Shown: positions 19,247-30,833 of the stretch, piece by piece
Position numbering within the stretch: position 1 is the first letter of the stretch
Layout of the letters: every line of letters begins with the position of its first letter
Source: Pseudomonadota bacterium
GTDB lineage: Bacteria; Pseudomonadota; Gammaproteobacteria; Burkholderiales; JAJZUU01
Assembly (NCBI GenBank): GCA_021848325.1
Contig: JAJZUU010000003.1
Coordinates: 26,145 to 90,144, forward strand
DNA: 64,000 bases
Direction of reading: 5' to 3'
Program-made: the position numbers and the translations under genes
Notes under the pieces: generated by a model
What the model was told of the DNA's origin: nothing
Seen by the model: the letters and a program-made list of their open reading frames with translations, nothing else
Database searches by the model: none

Positions 19247-20071
19247 TCAACAATCTCCCGTGGCCTGCGCCAGGATCAGCGTGATATTGTCTAGGCCGCC
19301 CCTGTCGTTCGCCCGCCTCACCAGTTCCGCCGCGGCCTGCTCGAGATCATCGGCAAGGGCGGTCAGGATATCGCAAATTTCCCCGTCCTCCAACATATCG
19401 AACAGGCCGTCCGAGCACAGGAGGTACAGGTCGCCCGGCTCCACGGTTTGCTCGAACACGTCCGCCGAGACTTCCGCTTCCGCCCCCAGTGCCCGCGTGA
19501 GCATCCCCCTGCCCATGTGACCGCGGGCCTGTTGCGGTGACACCCATCCTCGGACGATCTGCTCCTGCACCACGGTGTGGTCGACGGTAAGCTGCTGCAG
19601 CTCGTGGCCGCGCAGCCGGTAAAGCCGCGAATCGCCAACGCTGGCAATCGTCACCGACCGGTCATGGAACCAGGCCAGCACCACGGTCGATCCCATGCCT
19701 GCATACCGGGGGAGTTGGCGCGCCGCTTCGAGAATTTGCCGGTTGGCCCCGGCCACCGCGGCATGCGCCCGTGCCACGGTAGGAGACACCCCTTCCGCTA
19801 GAGGATCAGTGCACCACGAGGAAGAGCCGGCGCCCCCCTTGAATTCGTCGACGATGGCGCTGACCGCGATGGCACTGGCCACCTCGCCGCCGCTGTACCC
19901 GCCCAGCCCGTCCGCCACAAGCAGCAGCCCGAGGCCGGGATGGCAGGCAAAACTGTCTTCGTTATGGCTGCGCACCCGCCCGGTATCGCTCGCCCAGGCG
20001 AGTTGCCAGCCCATGGGACGGATGCGCCTGCCGAACACGTGGGTCCCGGTTTGATCCATGCGCACCCCCAT
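19247..20071 (-). CDS. PP2C-type serine/threonine phosphatase 2
   Basis: Up to 274 aa with a complete PP2C domain: DTGRVRSHNEDSF, LLVADGLGGYSGG, GDSRLYRLRGHE, LLCSDGLFDML and GGLDNITLIL. The start is uncertain: ATG at 20071, ATG at 20059 (best ribosome binding site, GGGGG) and ATG at 20014 (just before the conserved core) are in frame. It is a paralogue of the phosphatase at 15296-16126 and again lies upstream of an FHA gene. The pair FHA+PP2C is thus duplicated around the kinase. Confidence 0.92.
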   Translation of the reverse strand: MGVRMDQTGTHVFGRRIRPMGWQLAWASDTGRVRSHNEDSFACHPGLGLLLVADGLGGYSGGEVASAIAVSAIVDEFKGGAGSSSWCTDPLAEGVSPTVARAHAAVAGANRQILEAARQLPRYAGMGSTVVLAWFHDRSVTIASVGDSRLYRLRGHELQQLTVDHTVVQEQIVRGWVSPQQARGHMGRGMLTRALGAEAEVSADVFEQTVEPGDLYLLCSDGLFDMLEDGEICDILTALADDLEQAAAELVRRANDRGGLDNITLILAQATGDC

Positions 20072-20189
20072 TCCACCACGCTGCTACGTTCAGAACGCGG
20101 CGAGCGGAAACCGCCGCGCGGAATAGGCCATCCGCACGGGGCGCCAACATCCGCCACCCGCGCCGAAACATTACGTTGTCATTCTATCG

Positions 20190-21542
20190 TCATGCCCGGC
20201 AATAGGCAACCGCATCCTCCAGACGCGCCACCGCGACCACTTCCATCCCCTGGATGACCTGTTTGGGTTTGTTGGCGGCGGGGATCAGGGCGCGCTCAAA
20301 GCCCAGCTTGGCGGCCTCCTTGAGCCGTTCCTGGCCGCGCTGGACCGGGCGGATTTCGCCTGCCAGGCCGACCTCGCCGAACACCACCAGTTTTTCCGGC
20401 ACGGGCCGGTTGCGCAGGCTGGACACGATGGCCAGCAGCACCGCCAGGTCCGCCGCCGGCTCGCTGATCTTCACCCCGCCCACGGCGTTGACGAACACGT
20501 CCTGGTCGAGGCAGGAGATGCCCGCGTGCCGGTGCAGCACCGCCAGCAGCATGGCCAGCCGGTTCTGTTCCAGCCCCACCGACAACCGGCGCGGATTGGG
20601 GGCGTGGGATTGGTCCACCAGCGCCTGCACTTCCACCAGCAGCGGCCGGGTCCCTTCCTGGGTCACCATGACGCAGGAGCCCGCCACCCGTTGCGCGTGG
20701 TGCGACAGGAACAGGGCCGAAGGATTGGTCACGCCGCGCAGGCCCTTGTCCGTCATGGCAAACACGCCCAGTTCGTTGCCCGGGCCGAAGCGGTTTTTGA
20801 AGGCGCGCAATAGGCGGAAGGCGGAGCCGCTGTCCCCCTCGAAATAGAGCACCGTATCCACGATGTGCTCCAGCACCCGGGGACCGGCCAGGGCACCCTC
20901 CTTGGTCACGTGCCCCACCAGGATCACCGTGGTGCCGCTTTGCTTGGCGATGCGGGTAAGTTGCGCGGCGCACTCGCGCACCTGGGCCACGCTCCCCGGG
21001 GCGGACTGCAGGGCCTCCGAGTACACGGTCTGGATGGAATCGATCACCGCCACCTCGGGGCGGTGGGCCGCCAGGGTGGACTGAATCTTTTCCAACTGGA
21101 TCTCCGCCAGCAACTGGACGCGGGTCGCGTTCACCGACAGGCGGCGGGCACGCAGGGCGATCTGCTGGGCCGACTCTTCCCCGCTCACGTACAGCACCTG
21201 GCGCGCCCCGCTCATGTGGCACAGCGACTGCAACAGCAAAGTCGACTTGCCGATGCCGGGGTCGCCGCCGATCAGCACCACCGCACCGGTCACCAGACCA
21301 CCGCCCAGCACCCGGTCCAGCTCATCCACGCCGGTGGGGTAGCGGGGTGCCTCCGCCGCATCCACCTCCCCCAGCGATTGCACCCGGCTGGTCACGGAAA
21401 GCGCATTGAAGCGCGTCCCGGCCGGCTCGCACACGCTCTCCACCAGGGTGTTCCATGCCAGGCAGTGGGGGCACTGCCCCTGCCACTTGGCGGTCTGGCC
21501 GCCGCATTCGGTACAGGTATACGCGGTTTTCGCCTTGGCCAT
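20190..21542 (-). CDS. radA: DNA repair protein RadA
   Basis: 450 aa from the ATG at 21542 (MAKAKTAYTCTECGGQTAKW). Upstream codons are open but not RadA-like. It has the C4 zinc finger CTECGGQ...CPHC, Walker A GGDPGIGKST, the RadA-specific KNRFG motif and a C-terminal Lon-protease-like domain. RadA is a hexameric branch-migration helicase working with RecA in recombinational repair. It follows alr in the same orientation, 35 bases apart. Confidence 0.97.
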   Translation of the reverse strand: MAKAKTAYTCTECGGQTAKWQGQCPHCLAWNTLVESVCEPAGTRFNALSVTSRVQSLGEVDAAEAPRYPTGVDELDRVLGGGLVTGAVVLIGGDPGIGKSTLLLQSLCHMSGARQVLYVSGEESAQQIALRARRLSVNATRVQLLAEIQLEKIQSTLAAHRPEVAVIDSIQTVYSEALQSAPGSVAQVRECAAQLTRIAKQSGTTVILVGHVTKEGALAGPRVLEHIVDTVLYFEGDSGSAFRLLRAFKNRFGPGNELGVFAMTDKGLRGVTNPSALFLSHHAQRVAGSCVMVTQEGTRPLLVEVQALVDQSHAPNPRRLSVGLEQNRLAMLLAVLHRHAGISCLDQDVFVNAVGGVKISEPAADLAVLLAIVSSLRNRPVPEKLVVFGEVGLAGEIRPVQRGQERLKEAAKLGFERALIPAANKPKQVIQGMEVVAVARLEDAVAYCRA

Positions 21543-21577
21543 CGCGGCCCTCTTAATGAGATCGGAAAAATCGCTGT

Positions 21578-22648
21578 TCAGGGAATTTCGCGCAGCGGCA
21601 CCCGCGGTGCCAGCGCACACAGCAACTCATAGCTGATGGTGCCGGCAACGCGCGCCAGCTCTTCCACCGGCAGCCCTTCGCCCCACAGGACGACCGGGCT
21701 GCCCACCCCGGCTTGGGGGAGATGGCTCAGATCGACGCACAGCATGTCCATGGAGACCCGACCCAGGGTGCGGCTGGCGCTCCCTTCCACCAGGATCGGG
21801 CTGCCGGTGGGGGCGTGGCGCGGATAGCCGTCCGCATAGCCGCAGGCCACCACCCCGACCCGCATGGGGCGCTCCGCCACGAAGGTGCCGCCGTAGCCCA
21901 CCCGGTCGCCGGGGCGCAGATGCTGCACGGCGATGACCTCGCTCATCAGGGTCATGGCCGGGCGCAACCCCAGTTCCGCCGCCGATCGGTCGGCAAAGGG
22001 AGAGGCGCCGTAGAGCATGATGCCGGGACGCACCCAATCTGCGTGCGCCTGCGGATAGCGCAGCACGGCGGCCGAATTCGCCAGGCTGCGGGGATAGGCA
22101 AGCCCCTCCGTGAGCGCCTCGAACACGGCCATTTGGGCGGCGATCCCGGCCTCCTCGTCGGCGCCGGCAAAGTGCGTCATCAAACCGATGCTTGCGACGG
22201 AGGGGCAATCCTGCAAGCGGCCCAGCGCGGCGCCGAACTGTTCCGGGTTGAAGCCCAGCCGGTTCATGCCGGTATTGACCTTGAGAAATACGTCCACCCT
22301 TGCCGGAAGCCGGGCATGGGCCAGGGCATCGAGCTGGTCCCGGCTGTGGATGACCACGGTCAGGCCGTGCTGCGCGATCGCCGGAAGCTCCGCTGCGCCG
22401 AAAAACCCCTCCAACAGCAATATGGCCTGGCGCATACCGGCGCCGCGCAGGGCGGCGGCTTCCTCCACGGTCAGCACCGCGAAGCCGTCCGCACCCCGCA
22501 GCGCGCGGGCCACACGCAATATGCCGTGGCCGTAGCCGTTTGCCTTGATCACCGCCATCACCCGGGACGAAGGCGCCCTGCGCCGCGCCACCGCCAGATT
22601 GTCGTTCAATGCGGACAGGTCGATGCGGGCATGTAGCGGACGGGGCAT
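21578..22648 (-). CDS. alr: Alanine racemase
   Basis: 356 aa from the ATG at 22648 ([18 protein letters not shown]). The PLP lysine is Lys35 in [11 protein letters not shown], the second catalytic Tyr is in the C-terminal beta domain near [12 protein letters not shown]. It supplies D-alanine for peptidoglycan. The frame is open far upstream because of high GC, but only this start fits the family. It lies between dnaB and radA. Confidence 0.96.
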   Translation of the reverse strand: MPRPLHARIDLSALNDNLAVARRRAPSSRVMAVIKANGYGHGILRVARALRGADGFAVLTVEEAAALRGAGMRQAILLLEGFFGAAELPAIAQHGLTVVIHSRDQLDALAHARLPARVDVFLKVNTGMNRLGFNPEQFGAALGRLQDCPSVASIGLMTHFAGADEEAGIAAQMAVFEALTEGLAYPRSLANSAAVLRYPQAHADWVRPGIMLYGASPFADRSAAELGLRPAMTLMSEVIAVQHLRPGDRVGYGGTFVAERPMRVGVVACGYADGYPRHAPTGSPILVEGSASRTLGRVSMDMLCVDLSHLPQAGVGSPVVLWGEGLPVEELARVAGTISYELLCALAPRVPLREIP

Positions 22649-22704
22649 GTACGGGTTTTCTGCGTTTGAAGTCGCGGTCCTGGCGCCGCGCCGGGCGGCG
22701 GGAC

Positions 22705-24093
22705 TTAGTATTGACCGGGATGGGCAAAGCTCTCGAAGCGCGTGTATTCCCCCAGGAAGGTGAGCTTCACGCTGCCGATCGGGCCGTTGCGCTGCTTGCC
22801 GATAATGATCTCGGCCACCCCCTTGTCCGCGGTATCCGGGTTGTATACCTCGTCGCGGTAGATGAACAGGATCAGGTCCGCGTCCTGTTCGATGGCGCCG
22901 GACTCGCGCAGGTCGGACATCACCGGGCGCTTGTTGGGCCGCTGCTCCAGACTGCGGTTGAGCTGGGACAGGGCGACCACCGGCACGTTCAGCTCCTTGG
23001 CCAGCGCCTTGAGGGAGCGGGAGATCTCCGAGATCTCGGTGGCGCGGTTTTCGCCGTGGCTGCTCGCGGACATCAGTTGCAGATAGTCGATCACGATCAG
23101 CCCCAGCTTTCCGTATTGGCGGTGTAGCCGCCGCGCCCGGGCGCGCACTTCCAGCGCCGTCAGCGCGGCCGTCTCGTCGATATGGATCGGCGCATCGTTG
23201 AGCTTCCCCACCGCGTAGGTGAGCTTCTGCCAATCGTCGTCCTGCAGGCGGCCGGTACGCACCTTGTGCTGATCCAGCCGGCCCACGGAACCCATCATGC
23301 GCATGACCAGTTGCGTCCCCGCCATCTCCATGCTGAATACCGCCACCGGCGCGCCGTAATCGATGGCCACGTTCTCCGCGATGTTCAGGGAAAAAGCGGT
23401 CTTGCCCATGGAAGGCCGCCCTGCCACGATAATCAGGTCGCCCGGCTGCAACCCGGAGGTCTTCTGATCCAGATCGCCAAAACCGGTGGGAATGCCCGTT
23501 ATATCGCTTGGATTGTCGCTTTGGAACAGGTCGTCGATGCGCTCCACCACCTTGGTGAGCAGCGGCTGGATGCCGATAAAGCCCTGCTGACCGCGCGCGC
23601 CGGCCTCGGCAATCTCGAACACCTTTGCCTCGGCCTCGTCCAGCAAGTCCTTCGCATTGCGCCCCCGCGGGCTGAAGGCGCTTTCGGCAATCCCGTTGCC
23701 CACCTCCACCAGCTTGCGCAACACCGCGCGCTCCCGCACGATCTCCGCATAGCGCCGGATGTTGGCCGCGCTCGGGGTGTTTTGCGCTAGCGTGCCGAGG
23801 TAGGCCAGCCCCCCCACATTCTGCAGCTCGCCGCCGGTTTCCAGCGACTCCGCCACCGTGATCGCGTCGGCGGGCTTGCTATTTTCGATCAGTTTCGAGA
23901 TGTGCCGGTAGATCAGGCGGTGGTCGTGGCGGTAGAAGTCCGTCTCGGTCACGAGGTCGCCGATCTTGTCCCATGCGCTGTTATCCAGCAGCAGCCCGCC
24001 CAGCACCGACTGCTCCGCCTCCACCGAATGGGGCGGCAGCTTGATGGCTTCCAGTTGCTGGTCAACCGCTATCTGGGAAATGCTCTGGACCAT
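22705..24093 (-). CDS. dnaB: Replicative DNA helicase DnaB
   Basis: 462 aa. The N-terminal helical domain starts [20 protein letters not shown]. The RecA-like ATPase has Walker [12 protein letters not shown], the [11 protein letters not shown]alker B and the [20 protein letters not shown] segment. The hexamer unwinds DNA at the replication fork. It follows the rpsF-priB-rpsR-rplI operon after an intrinsic terminator. No intein is seen. Confidence 0.98.
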   Translation of the reverse strand: MVQSISQIAVDQQLEAIKLPPHSVEAEQSVLGGLLLDNSAWDKIGDLVTETDFYRHDHRLIYRHISKLIENSKPADAITVAESLETGGELQNVGGLAYLGTLAQNTPSAANIRRYAEIVRERAVLRKLVEVGNGIAESAFSPRGRNAKDLLDEAEAKVFEIAEAGARGQQGFIGIQPLLTKVVERIDDLFQSDNPSDITGIPTGFGDLDQKTSGLQPGDLIIVAGRPSMGKTAFSLNIAENVAIDYGAPVAVFSMEMAGTQLVMRMMGSVGRLDQHKVRTGRLQDDDWQKLTYAVGKLNDAPIHIDETAALTALEVRARARRLHRQYGKLGLIVIDYLQLMSASSHGENRATEISEISRSLKALAKELNVPVVALSQLNRSLEQRPNKRPVMSDLRESGAIEQDADLILFIYRDEVYNPDTADKGVAEIIIGKQRNGPIGSVKLTFLGEYTRFESFAHPGQY

Positions 24094-24201
24094 GGGAAAC
24101 CCTGGGAAAATGTGCCTTGCTACATGACGGCTCTATTCAAACGCCGGCCGCGACGGGCTCATCGCATATGGTACCAACTTGGACCGTTCCCAACAAATGA
24201 T

Positions 24202-24223
24202 AAAGGGCTGTCGCCAGCCCTTT
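24202..24223 (-). terminator. Terminator of the rpsF-priB-rpsR-rplI operon
   Basis: Perfect 9-bp stem AAAGGGCTG / CAGCCCTTT with a tetraloop, followed on the minus strand by ATCATTTGTT. It lies 33 bases after the rplI stop. Confidence 0.7.
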
Positions 24224-24255
24224 ATTCCCGGGTCCGTATCGCGCCGCCCGGAAGT

Positions 24256-24705
24256 CTAGCCCTCACCCAGCACGGAAACGGTAATGTGGGCGACCACGTC
24301 GGTGTGCAGGGCGATGTCGACCGGGTAATCCCCGATCTGCTTGAACGGGCCCTGTGGCAAGCGGATATGGGACTTGGGAACATCGAAACCCTGGGCCTTC
24401 AGCGCAGCCGCGATATCGCCGTTGGTAACGGAGCCGAAAAGCCTGCCGTCCACACCCGCCTTCTGGCTGATCTGCAACATCAGCCCCTCCATCTTCTCCA
24501 ACTGCTCCTGGGCAGCGGCCAGGCTGCCCGCCTGGGCCTTTTCCAACTCGGCCCGCCTGGCTTCGAACTGAGCCAGATTCGCCTCGGTCGCCCGTTTGGC
24601 CTTGCCTTGCGGGATCAGGAAGTTGCGGGCGTAGCCATCCTTGACCTTCACCACTTCCCCCAACTGGCCCAGGTTGACCACCTTTTCCATCAAAATCACT
24701 TGCAT
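24256..24705 (-). CDS. rplI: 50S ribosomal protein L9
   Basis: 149 aa, normal length. The N-terminal domain [16 protein letters not shown] with [16 protein letters not shown] binds 23S rRNA. A long connecting helix leads to the C-terminal domain ([15 protein letters not shown]). It is the last gene of the S6-PriB-S18-L9 operon. Confidence 0.98.
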   Translation of the reverse strand: MQVILMEKVVNLGQLGEVVKVKDGYARNFLIPQGKAKRATEANLAQFEARRAELEKAQAGSLAAAQEQLEKMEGLMLQISQKAGVDGRLFGSVTNGDIAAALKAQGFDVPKSHIRLPQGPFKQIGDYPVDIALHTDVVAHITVSVLGEG

Positions 24706-24716
24706 GGGACGGCTCC

Positions 24717-24944
24717 TCAGTGCAGATCGGTGTAAGGCAGCAGGGCCAGGAACCGGGCACGCTTGATCGCGGTGCCTAGCTGGCGCTGGTAACGTGCCTT
24801 GGTGCCGGTGATGCGGGATGGGATGATCTTGCCGTTCTCGCCGATAAAGTCCTTCAGCAAGTCGACATCCTTGTAATCGATCTCCTTGATGCCTTCCGCG
24901 GTAAAGCGGCAGTACCTTCTACGCCTAAACAGTTGACGCGACAT
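24717..24944 (-). CDS. rpsR: 30S ribosomal protein S18
   Basis: 75 aa. It starts [18 protein letters not shown] and contains the signature [16 protein letters not shown]. It pairs with S6 on the 30S platform. It is eleven bases before rplI. Confidence 0.98.
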   Translation of the reverse strand: MSRQLFRRRRYCRFTAEGIKEIDYKDVDLLKDFIGENGKIIPSRITGTKARYQRQLGTAIKRARFLALLPYTDLH

Positions 24945-25012
24945 AATTCACCTCTTTTCGTCAGATTCGCCGCAAGCCCGGAACGCCCCGCACCGGGCGC
25001 ATCGGTTCTTGC

Positions 25013-25312
25013 CTAAGCGAGATTTTCACACTTGTCCACATGCAACACCAGTTGCACGCTCATGCGGCTCTTGCGGGCCAGGAAGCCTTCCAGCCTCAGC
25101 CGGCTCCCGATTTCCAGCCGGCTCACGCTGATCGCGGTTTCCGCCAGGGCCAGGCAGTTGACCTCGCACTGCACCTGGCGCCTGATCCCCGCCTCCGTCT
25201 GTTCGGAGGCATGGCCGACCTTGAAATTCACTGCCGGAATGCCGGCCGGGGTGTGGCGCAGGAGGTCCCGTTCGATCATCTGGCCGCACAGCACAACCCG
25301 GTTGCAATCCAC
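25013..25312 (-). CDS. priB: Primosomal replication protein N (PriB)
   Basis: 99 aa single-stranded-DNA-binding OB-fold protein. It begins MDCNRVVLCGQMIERDLLRH from a GTG that directly follows the rpsF stop. It includes TPAGIPAVNFKVGHASEQTE and a conserved C-terminal strand VQLVLHVDKCE. PriB joins PriA in restarting stalled forks. Presence between rpsF and rpsR is typical of Beta- and Gammaproteobacteria. Confidence 0.95.
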   Translation of the reverse strand: MDCNRVVLCGQMIERDLLRHTPAGIPAVNFKVGHASEQTEAGIRRQVQCEVNCLALAETAISVSRLEIGSRLRLEGFLARKSRMSVQLVLHVDKCENLA

Positions 25313-25717
25313 TTAGGATGCTACGGGTTCCGCAGGGGCCTCGCTCGCGGCCTCGTCCTTCCTGGTCTCGTCGCCGCCCCTGGGCGCCGGCCTGGCCCGC
25401 TCCTCCCTCATCATCGGGGAAGGTTCCGTCACCGCCGCTTTCATCTGCACCGTCAGGTGCCGCAATACGGCGTCGTTGAATCTGAAGGCATGCTCCAGTT
25501 CGGCCAGGGTTTCCTGGCCGCACTCGATGTTCATCAGCACGTAGTGCGCCTTGTGGACCTTCTGGATCGGATAGGCGAGCTGGCGACGGCCCCAGTCTTC
25601 CAGCCGATGGATGTTTCCGCCGTTGGCGGTAATGGTACCCCGGTAACGCTCGACCATGGCGCCGACCTGCTCGCTCTGATCGGGATGAACCACGAAAACA
25701 ATCTCGTAATGTCGCAT
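25313..25717 (-). CDS. rpsF: 30S ribosomal protein S6
   Basis: 134 aa from the ATG at 25717 ([18 protein letters not shown]), preceded by AAGGAG. The core ends near residue 100. The remaining 30 residues are a charged Ala/Glu/Arg tail, common for beta S6 proteins. First gene of the ribosomal operon. A sigma-70 promoter and a structured leader of about 100 bases lie upstream. The leader could carry the known S6:S18 autoregulatory fold, though I could not confirm the conserved motif. Confidence 0.97.
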   Translation of the reverse strand: MRHYEIVFVVHPDQSEQVGAMVERYRGTITANGGNIHRLEDWGRRQLAYPIQKVHKAHYVLMNIECGQETLAELEHAFRFNDAVLRHLTVQMKAAVTEPSPMMREERARPAPRGGDETRKDEAASEAPAEPVAS

Positions 25718-25825
25718 GTACGCTCCTTGTGGATTAAAGCCTTCCGCCATGCGAAGCCGGTAAGGCAAGGGTGACAACAAGCCGGTGCCCGCCCGCAGGC
25801 GGTGCAACCCGACGGAAAACGGGGC

Positions 25826-25855
25826 ATTGTACAGGAAAACGCGGAATTTTACCAA
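25826..25855 (-). promoter_or_regulatory. Sigma-70 promoter of the rpsF operon
   Basis: Minus-strand TTGGTA (25855-25850), 18-bp spacer, TACAAT (25831-25826), about 109 bases before the rpsF start. Confidence 0.6.
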
Positions 25856-25890
25856 GGACCCCGGCCGCCACGCTTCGGCCGCGGCGCCGT

Positions 25891-26643
25891 CTACCCGCTC
25901 CCCGCTTTCGTCGCGCGCTGGCGGCGCGTCTCGTAGATGCAAACACCGGCGGCGACCGAGACGTTGAGACTTTCCACGGTGCCGAACATGGGAATGCTCA
26001 CCAGGAAATCGCACAGTTCCCGGGTCAGCCTGCGCATGCCCGTGCCCTCCGCCCCGAGCACCCAGGCCAGCGGCCCGTCCAGCCGGGCGGAAAACAGGTC
26101 CTGCTCGGCCGCGGCGGCGGTACCCACGACCCACACCCCCCTCTCCTTGAGATCGCGCAAGGTGCGGGCGAGATTGGTGACGGAAATGTACGGCACGGTT
26201 TCCGCCGCCCCGCACGCCACCTTGCTCACGGTCTCGGTGAGCCCCACGGCACGGTCCTTGGGCGCGATCACCGCGTGCACCCCGAAGGCGTCCGCCACCC
26301 GCAGGCAAGCCCCCAAATTATGGGGGTCCTGCACACCGTCCAGCACCAGCAGCAGCGCGGGTTCCCGCAACGCCTCCAGCACGTCGTCCAGGAAACGATG
26401 CCGGGGCGGCGGCACCACCTTCGCCACCGCGCCCTGGTGCTTGTCGCTGCCCGCCAGCCCGTCCAGGCGGCTGGAATCGACCAACGCCACGCGCACGGCG
26501 TGGGCCTCGGCCAGTTGCAGCAGCTCCCGGGCGCGGTGATCGTTACGGCCGCTGGCCAGATAGAGTTCCAGAACGCTTTCCGGCCGTTGCCGGATGCGGC
26601 TGGAGATGGCATGGAAGCCGAAGATGATCGAGTGCGTGGCCAC
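25891..26643 (-). CDS. rlmB: 23S rRNA (guanosine-2'-O-)-methyltransferase RlmB (SpoU/TrmH family)
   Basis: 250 aa from the GTG at 26643 ([19 protein letters not shown]). The frame is open upstream but the family starts here. The N-terminal substrate-binding domain is followed by the SPOUT knot: [34 protein letters not shown] and [16 protein letters not shown]. It 2'-O-methylates G2251 in the peptidyl-transferase P loop. It follows rnr, as in many Proteobacteria. Confidence 0.93.
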   Translation of the reverse strand: MATHSIIFGFHAISSRIRQRPESVLELYLASGRNDHRARELLQLAEAHAVRVALVDSSRLDGLAGSDKHQGAVAKVVPPPRHRFLDDVLEALREPALLLVLDGVQDPHNLGACLRVADAFGVHAVIAPKDRAVGLTETVSKVACGAAETVPYISVTNLARTLRDLKERGVWVVGTAAAAEQDLFSARLDGPLAWVLGAEGTGMRRLTRELCDFLVSIPMFGTVESLNVSVAAGVCIYETRRQRATKAGSG

Positions 26644-26698
26644 TACCGACGGGCTCCATGGCGCAACACGCCCCCTATGACGCGACCTGCCGAGTGTT

Positions 26699-29023
26699 TC
26701 ATCGCGGATTTTCGCTGCGCCTGCGCCGTTTCGGCTTGCCGCTTGCGTCGACCGTCCCTCCTTCCCGCTTGGCGGAGTCCTTGGCCGATCTCCTGTCAGG
26801 CGCCTTGGCAGCAGGCTTGGCTTCGGCGAGTGACGGCTCCATGGCCTCCAGCACAAAATCGATGCGGGTGGTGTCCATATCCACCCGCACCACCTTGACC
26901 CGCGCCCGGTCCCCGAGCCGGAAGCGCTTGCCGGTACGCTCGCCGATCATTTGGTGTTTGGCCGCCTCGAAATGGAAATAATCGCTCCCCAGTTCCGAGA
27001 CGTGTACCAGGCCCTCCACGTAGATATCGTCCAGGGCCACGAAAATGCCGAAACCGGTGACGCCGCTGATGGTGCCGTGGAAGGACTCGTTGACCTTGTC
27101 CTGCATGAAATAGCACTTGAGCCAGGACTCCACGTCGCGGGTCGCCTCGTCGGCGCGCCGTTCGGTCGTGGAGCAGTGCTCGCCCAGCTTGCCCCAGTCA
27201 CCGGGCCGATAGGTCTTCTTGTCGAGCACGGCCTTGATGGCGCGGTGCACCAGCAGGTCGGGATAGCGCCGGATGGGCGAGGTGAAATGGGTATAGGACT
27301 CGTAGGCCAGGCCGAAATGGCCCACGTTCTCGGGGCTGTAGACGGCCTGGCGCAGGGAGCGCAGCATCACCGTCTGCAGCAACTGGGCGTCGGGGCGCTC
27401 CCTGATCTGGCCCAGCAGCTTGGCGTAGTCCTTGGCATGGGGATCGTCCCCGCCCCCCAGGCGCAGCCCGAATTCCCGCAGGAACTCGTGCAGGGCTTCC
27501 AGCTTTTCCGGGGTGGGGCCCTCGTGCACCCGGTACAGCGCGGGATGGGCGTAGCCCTGCAGAAAATCCGAGGCGCACACGTTGGCCGCCAGCATGCACT
27601 CCTCGATCAGGCGGTGGGCATCGTTGCGCCGCACCGGCACGATGCGTTCGATCTTGCCCTGCTCGTTGAAGATCATCTGGGTCTCGATGGTCTCGAAATC
27701 GATGGCGCCCCGTTTCGCCCGCGCCTTCACCAGCAGCTTGAACAGGGCCTGCAGGTCTTGAATGTGCGGCAGCAGCTTCTTGTAGGCCCGCGCCTCCGTG
27801 CCCTGCGGGCTTTCCAGCATGGCGGCCACCTGGTTATAGGTCAGGCGGGCGTGGGAAAACATCACCCCGGGGTAAAAACGGTATTCCTCAATGTCGCCGC
27901 GGCTGTCGATGCCCATCTCGCACACCATGCACAGCCGCTCCACTTCGGGATTGATGGAACACAGGCCGTTGGAGAGCACCTCCGGCAGCATGGGAATAAC
28001 CCGCCGCGGAAAATAGACGGAGTTGCCCCGGTTCAGCGCCTCTTGGTCCAGGGCATCGCCCCCCTCGACATAGTGGCTGACATCGGCAATCGCCACCAAC
28101 AGCCGGAAACCCTTGCCGTCGGGCGCGCAATAGACCGCGTCGTCGAAATCCCGGGCGGTCTCGCCGTCTATGGTCACCAGGGGCAGATGACGGATATCCT
28201 CGCGCCCGGCGAAATCCTTCTTCAGCACCTTCTTGGGGAGCTTCTTGCACAGCCCCTCGACCTCGGCGGAAAACTGGTGGGGCAGGTCGTGCTTGCGCAG
28301 CGCGATCTCAATCTCCATCCCAGGATCGCCGTAGTCCCCCAGCACCTCCACCACCCGGCCCATCGGTTTGACGTGCAAGCTGGGCTGTTCGATGATCTCC
28401 ACCATCACCACCTGCCCCGGCCTGGCGCCCATATCCGCCCCCTGGGGCAGCATGATGTCCTGGCTGATGCGCTTGTTTTCGGCCACCACGAACAGGATGC
28501 CGTGCTCCACCAGCAGCCGGCCTACCAGGCGGATATTGACGTGTTCCAGCACCTCCACCAGCACGGCCTCGCGCCGGCCGCGACGGGCGGGCATGATCTC
28601 CCGCGCCATGGCCCGGTCGCCGTGCAGCACCTTCTGCATTTCCTTCGGGCCCAGGAACAGGTCCGGACTGCCGTCGTCCGGGATCAGGAAACCGAAGCCG
28701 TCCGGATGCCCTTCCACCCGCCCCTTGATCAGGTCGAGCTTTTCCACCACGCACAGCGCGCCCCTGCGGTTGCGCATGATCTGGCCTTCGCGCTCCATGG
28801 CGCGCAGGCGCCGGGCGAAGATGTCCGTTTCGTCCTCGGTGATGTCCAGGAGCTTGGCAAGAACTTCCGGAGCCAAGGGGGCGCCTTGCTCCGCCATGAC
28901 TTCCAGCACGAACTCCCGGCTGGGCAACGGGTGCGCGTATTTTTCGCGCTCGCGCTCCAGATGAGGGTCGCGCAACCGGACACTTCTTGCAGCGGGTTTC
29001 TTTTCAGTGCGGATCTTGCTCAT
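26699..29023 (-). CDS. rnr: Ribonuclease R
   Basis: 774 aa. Order: N-terminal helix-turn-helix ([15 protein letters not shown]), cold-shock domains, the RNB catalytic domain (about 250-590) with the Asp cluster in [16 protein letters not shown], the S1 RNA-binding domain ([15 protein letters not shown]) and a basic Lys/Arg-rich tail. This processive 3'-5' exoribonuclease degrades structured RNA and aids trans-translation. It is 55 bases before rlmB. Confidence 0.97.
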   Translation of the reverse strand: MSKIRTEKKPAARSVRLRDPHLEREREKYAHPLPSREFVLEVMAEQGAPLAPEVLAKLLDITEDETDIFARRLRAMEREGQIMRNRRGALCVVEKLDLIKGRVEGHPDGFGFLIPDDGSPDLFLGPKEMQKVLHGDRAMAREIMPARRGRREAVLVEVLEHVNIRLVGRLLVEHGILFVVAENKRISQDIMLPQGADMGARPGQVVMVEIIEQPSLHVKPMGRVVEVLGDYGDPGMEIEIALRKHDLPHQFSAEVEGLCKKLPKKVLKKDFAGREDIRHLPLVTIDGETARDFDDAVYCAPDGKGFRLLVAIADVSHYVEGGDALDQEALNRGNSVYFPRRVIPMLPEVLSNGLCSINPEVERLCMVCEMGIDSRGDIEEYRFYPGVMFSHARLTYNQVAAMLESPQGTEARAYKKLLPHIQDLQALFKLLVKARAKRGAIDFETIETQMIFNEQGKIERIVPVRRNDAHRLIEECMLAANVCASDFLQGYAHPALYRVHEGPTPEKLEALHEFLREFGLRLGGGDDPHAKDYAKLLGQIRERPDAQLLQTVMLRSLRQAVYSPENVGHFGLAYESYTHFTSPIRRYPDLLVHRAIKAVLDKKTYRPGDWGKLGEHCSTTERRADEATRDVESWLKCYFMQDKVNESFHGTISGVTGFGIFVALDDIYVEGLVHVSELGSDYFHFEAAKHQMIGERTGKRFRLGDRARVKVVRVDMDTTRIDFVLEAMEPSLAEAKPAAKAPDRRSAKDSAKREGGTVDASGKPKRRRRSENPR

Positions 29024-29066
29024 TGACAGTACTCTCGATTCGTATTAAATTTGTAGCCCTTCGCAG

Positions 29067-29140
29067 GCCGAGATGGCGGAATTTGGTAGGTGCATTTAGG
29101 TTCTTAGGCGCACTTGGGTTCTGGTTCGACTTGAATTGTA
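29067..29140 (+). pseudogene. Degenerate tRNA-Leu-like sequence
   Basis: GCCGAGATGGCGGAATTTGG is a near-perfect tRNA-Leu 5' end and D arm. A TGGTTCGA T-loop-like segment follows about 40 bases later. The anticodon arm, variable arm and acceptor 3' strand no longer pair and there is no CCA. It lies 145 bases upstream of the intact tRNA-Leu(CAG) on the same strand. It is probably a decayed duplicate or integration remnant. Confidence 0.45.
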
Positions 29141-29284
29141 ACACCTACCAGCGGGCCATTGAAACCAGCGTTTTTATCGGTTTTTGCGAAAAATCAGCAA
29201 GATAGAATCAACCTGCGTATTCATTAGCAGTGCATCCTGATTCAGCAACAGTTTTGGGAAGAAATGCCTCCCAAAGCACGCATT

Positions 29285-29369
29285 GCCCGGATGGCGGAAT
29301 TGGTAGACGCGCACGGTTCAGGTCCGTGTGCCGCAAGGTGTGGAGGTTCGAGTCCTCTTCCGGGCACCA
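29285..29369 (+). tRNA. tRNA-Leu (CAG)
   Basis: 85-nt class II tRNA starting GCCCGGATGGCGGAATTGG, with long variable arm TGCCGCAAGGTGT and encoded CCA. The anticodon loop TTCAGGT gives CAG. It lies alone between rnr (divergent) and purA (convergent). Confidence 0.97.
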
Positions 29370-29451
29370 ACATCAAGATAATGAGGGACAAGTCCGTCGT
29401 TATCGGATAGAAGGCTCTCTTGCGGGGTTTTTTGTCCTACCACCGAAGCTC

Positions 29452-29481
29452 GGGGCGGCTCACTGAACCGCCCCTTTTTTT
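29452..29481 (+). terminator. Rho-independent terminator
   Basis: 7-bp stem GGGGCGG / CCGCCCC followed by seven T on the plus strand. It ends the tRNA-Leu(CAG) transcript, 80 bases after the CCA. No gene is seen in between. Confidence 0.8.
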
Positions 29482-29489
29482 GCCCCCGG

Positions 29490-30788
<1,299 letters not shown>

Positions 30789-30833
30789 CTACCCTTGTGA
30801 AAATCCAGGCCGACTCGCGCAGACCTTGCCCAG

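Noticed and set aside
14592..20071. A complete type VI secretion system
   Set aside because: Only regulatory-type genes (FHA, PP2C, kinase, TssQ-like lipoprotein) are present; no TssB/C, VgrG, Hcp, ClpV or TssJLM genes are in the window.
29401..29489. Leader-peptide or small RNA gene after tRNA-Leu(CAG)
   Set aside because: Only a terminator can be supported; no promoter or conserved fold is visible in the 80 bases before it.
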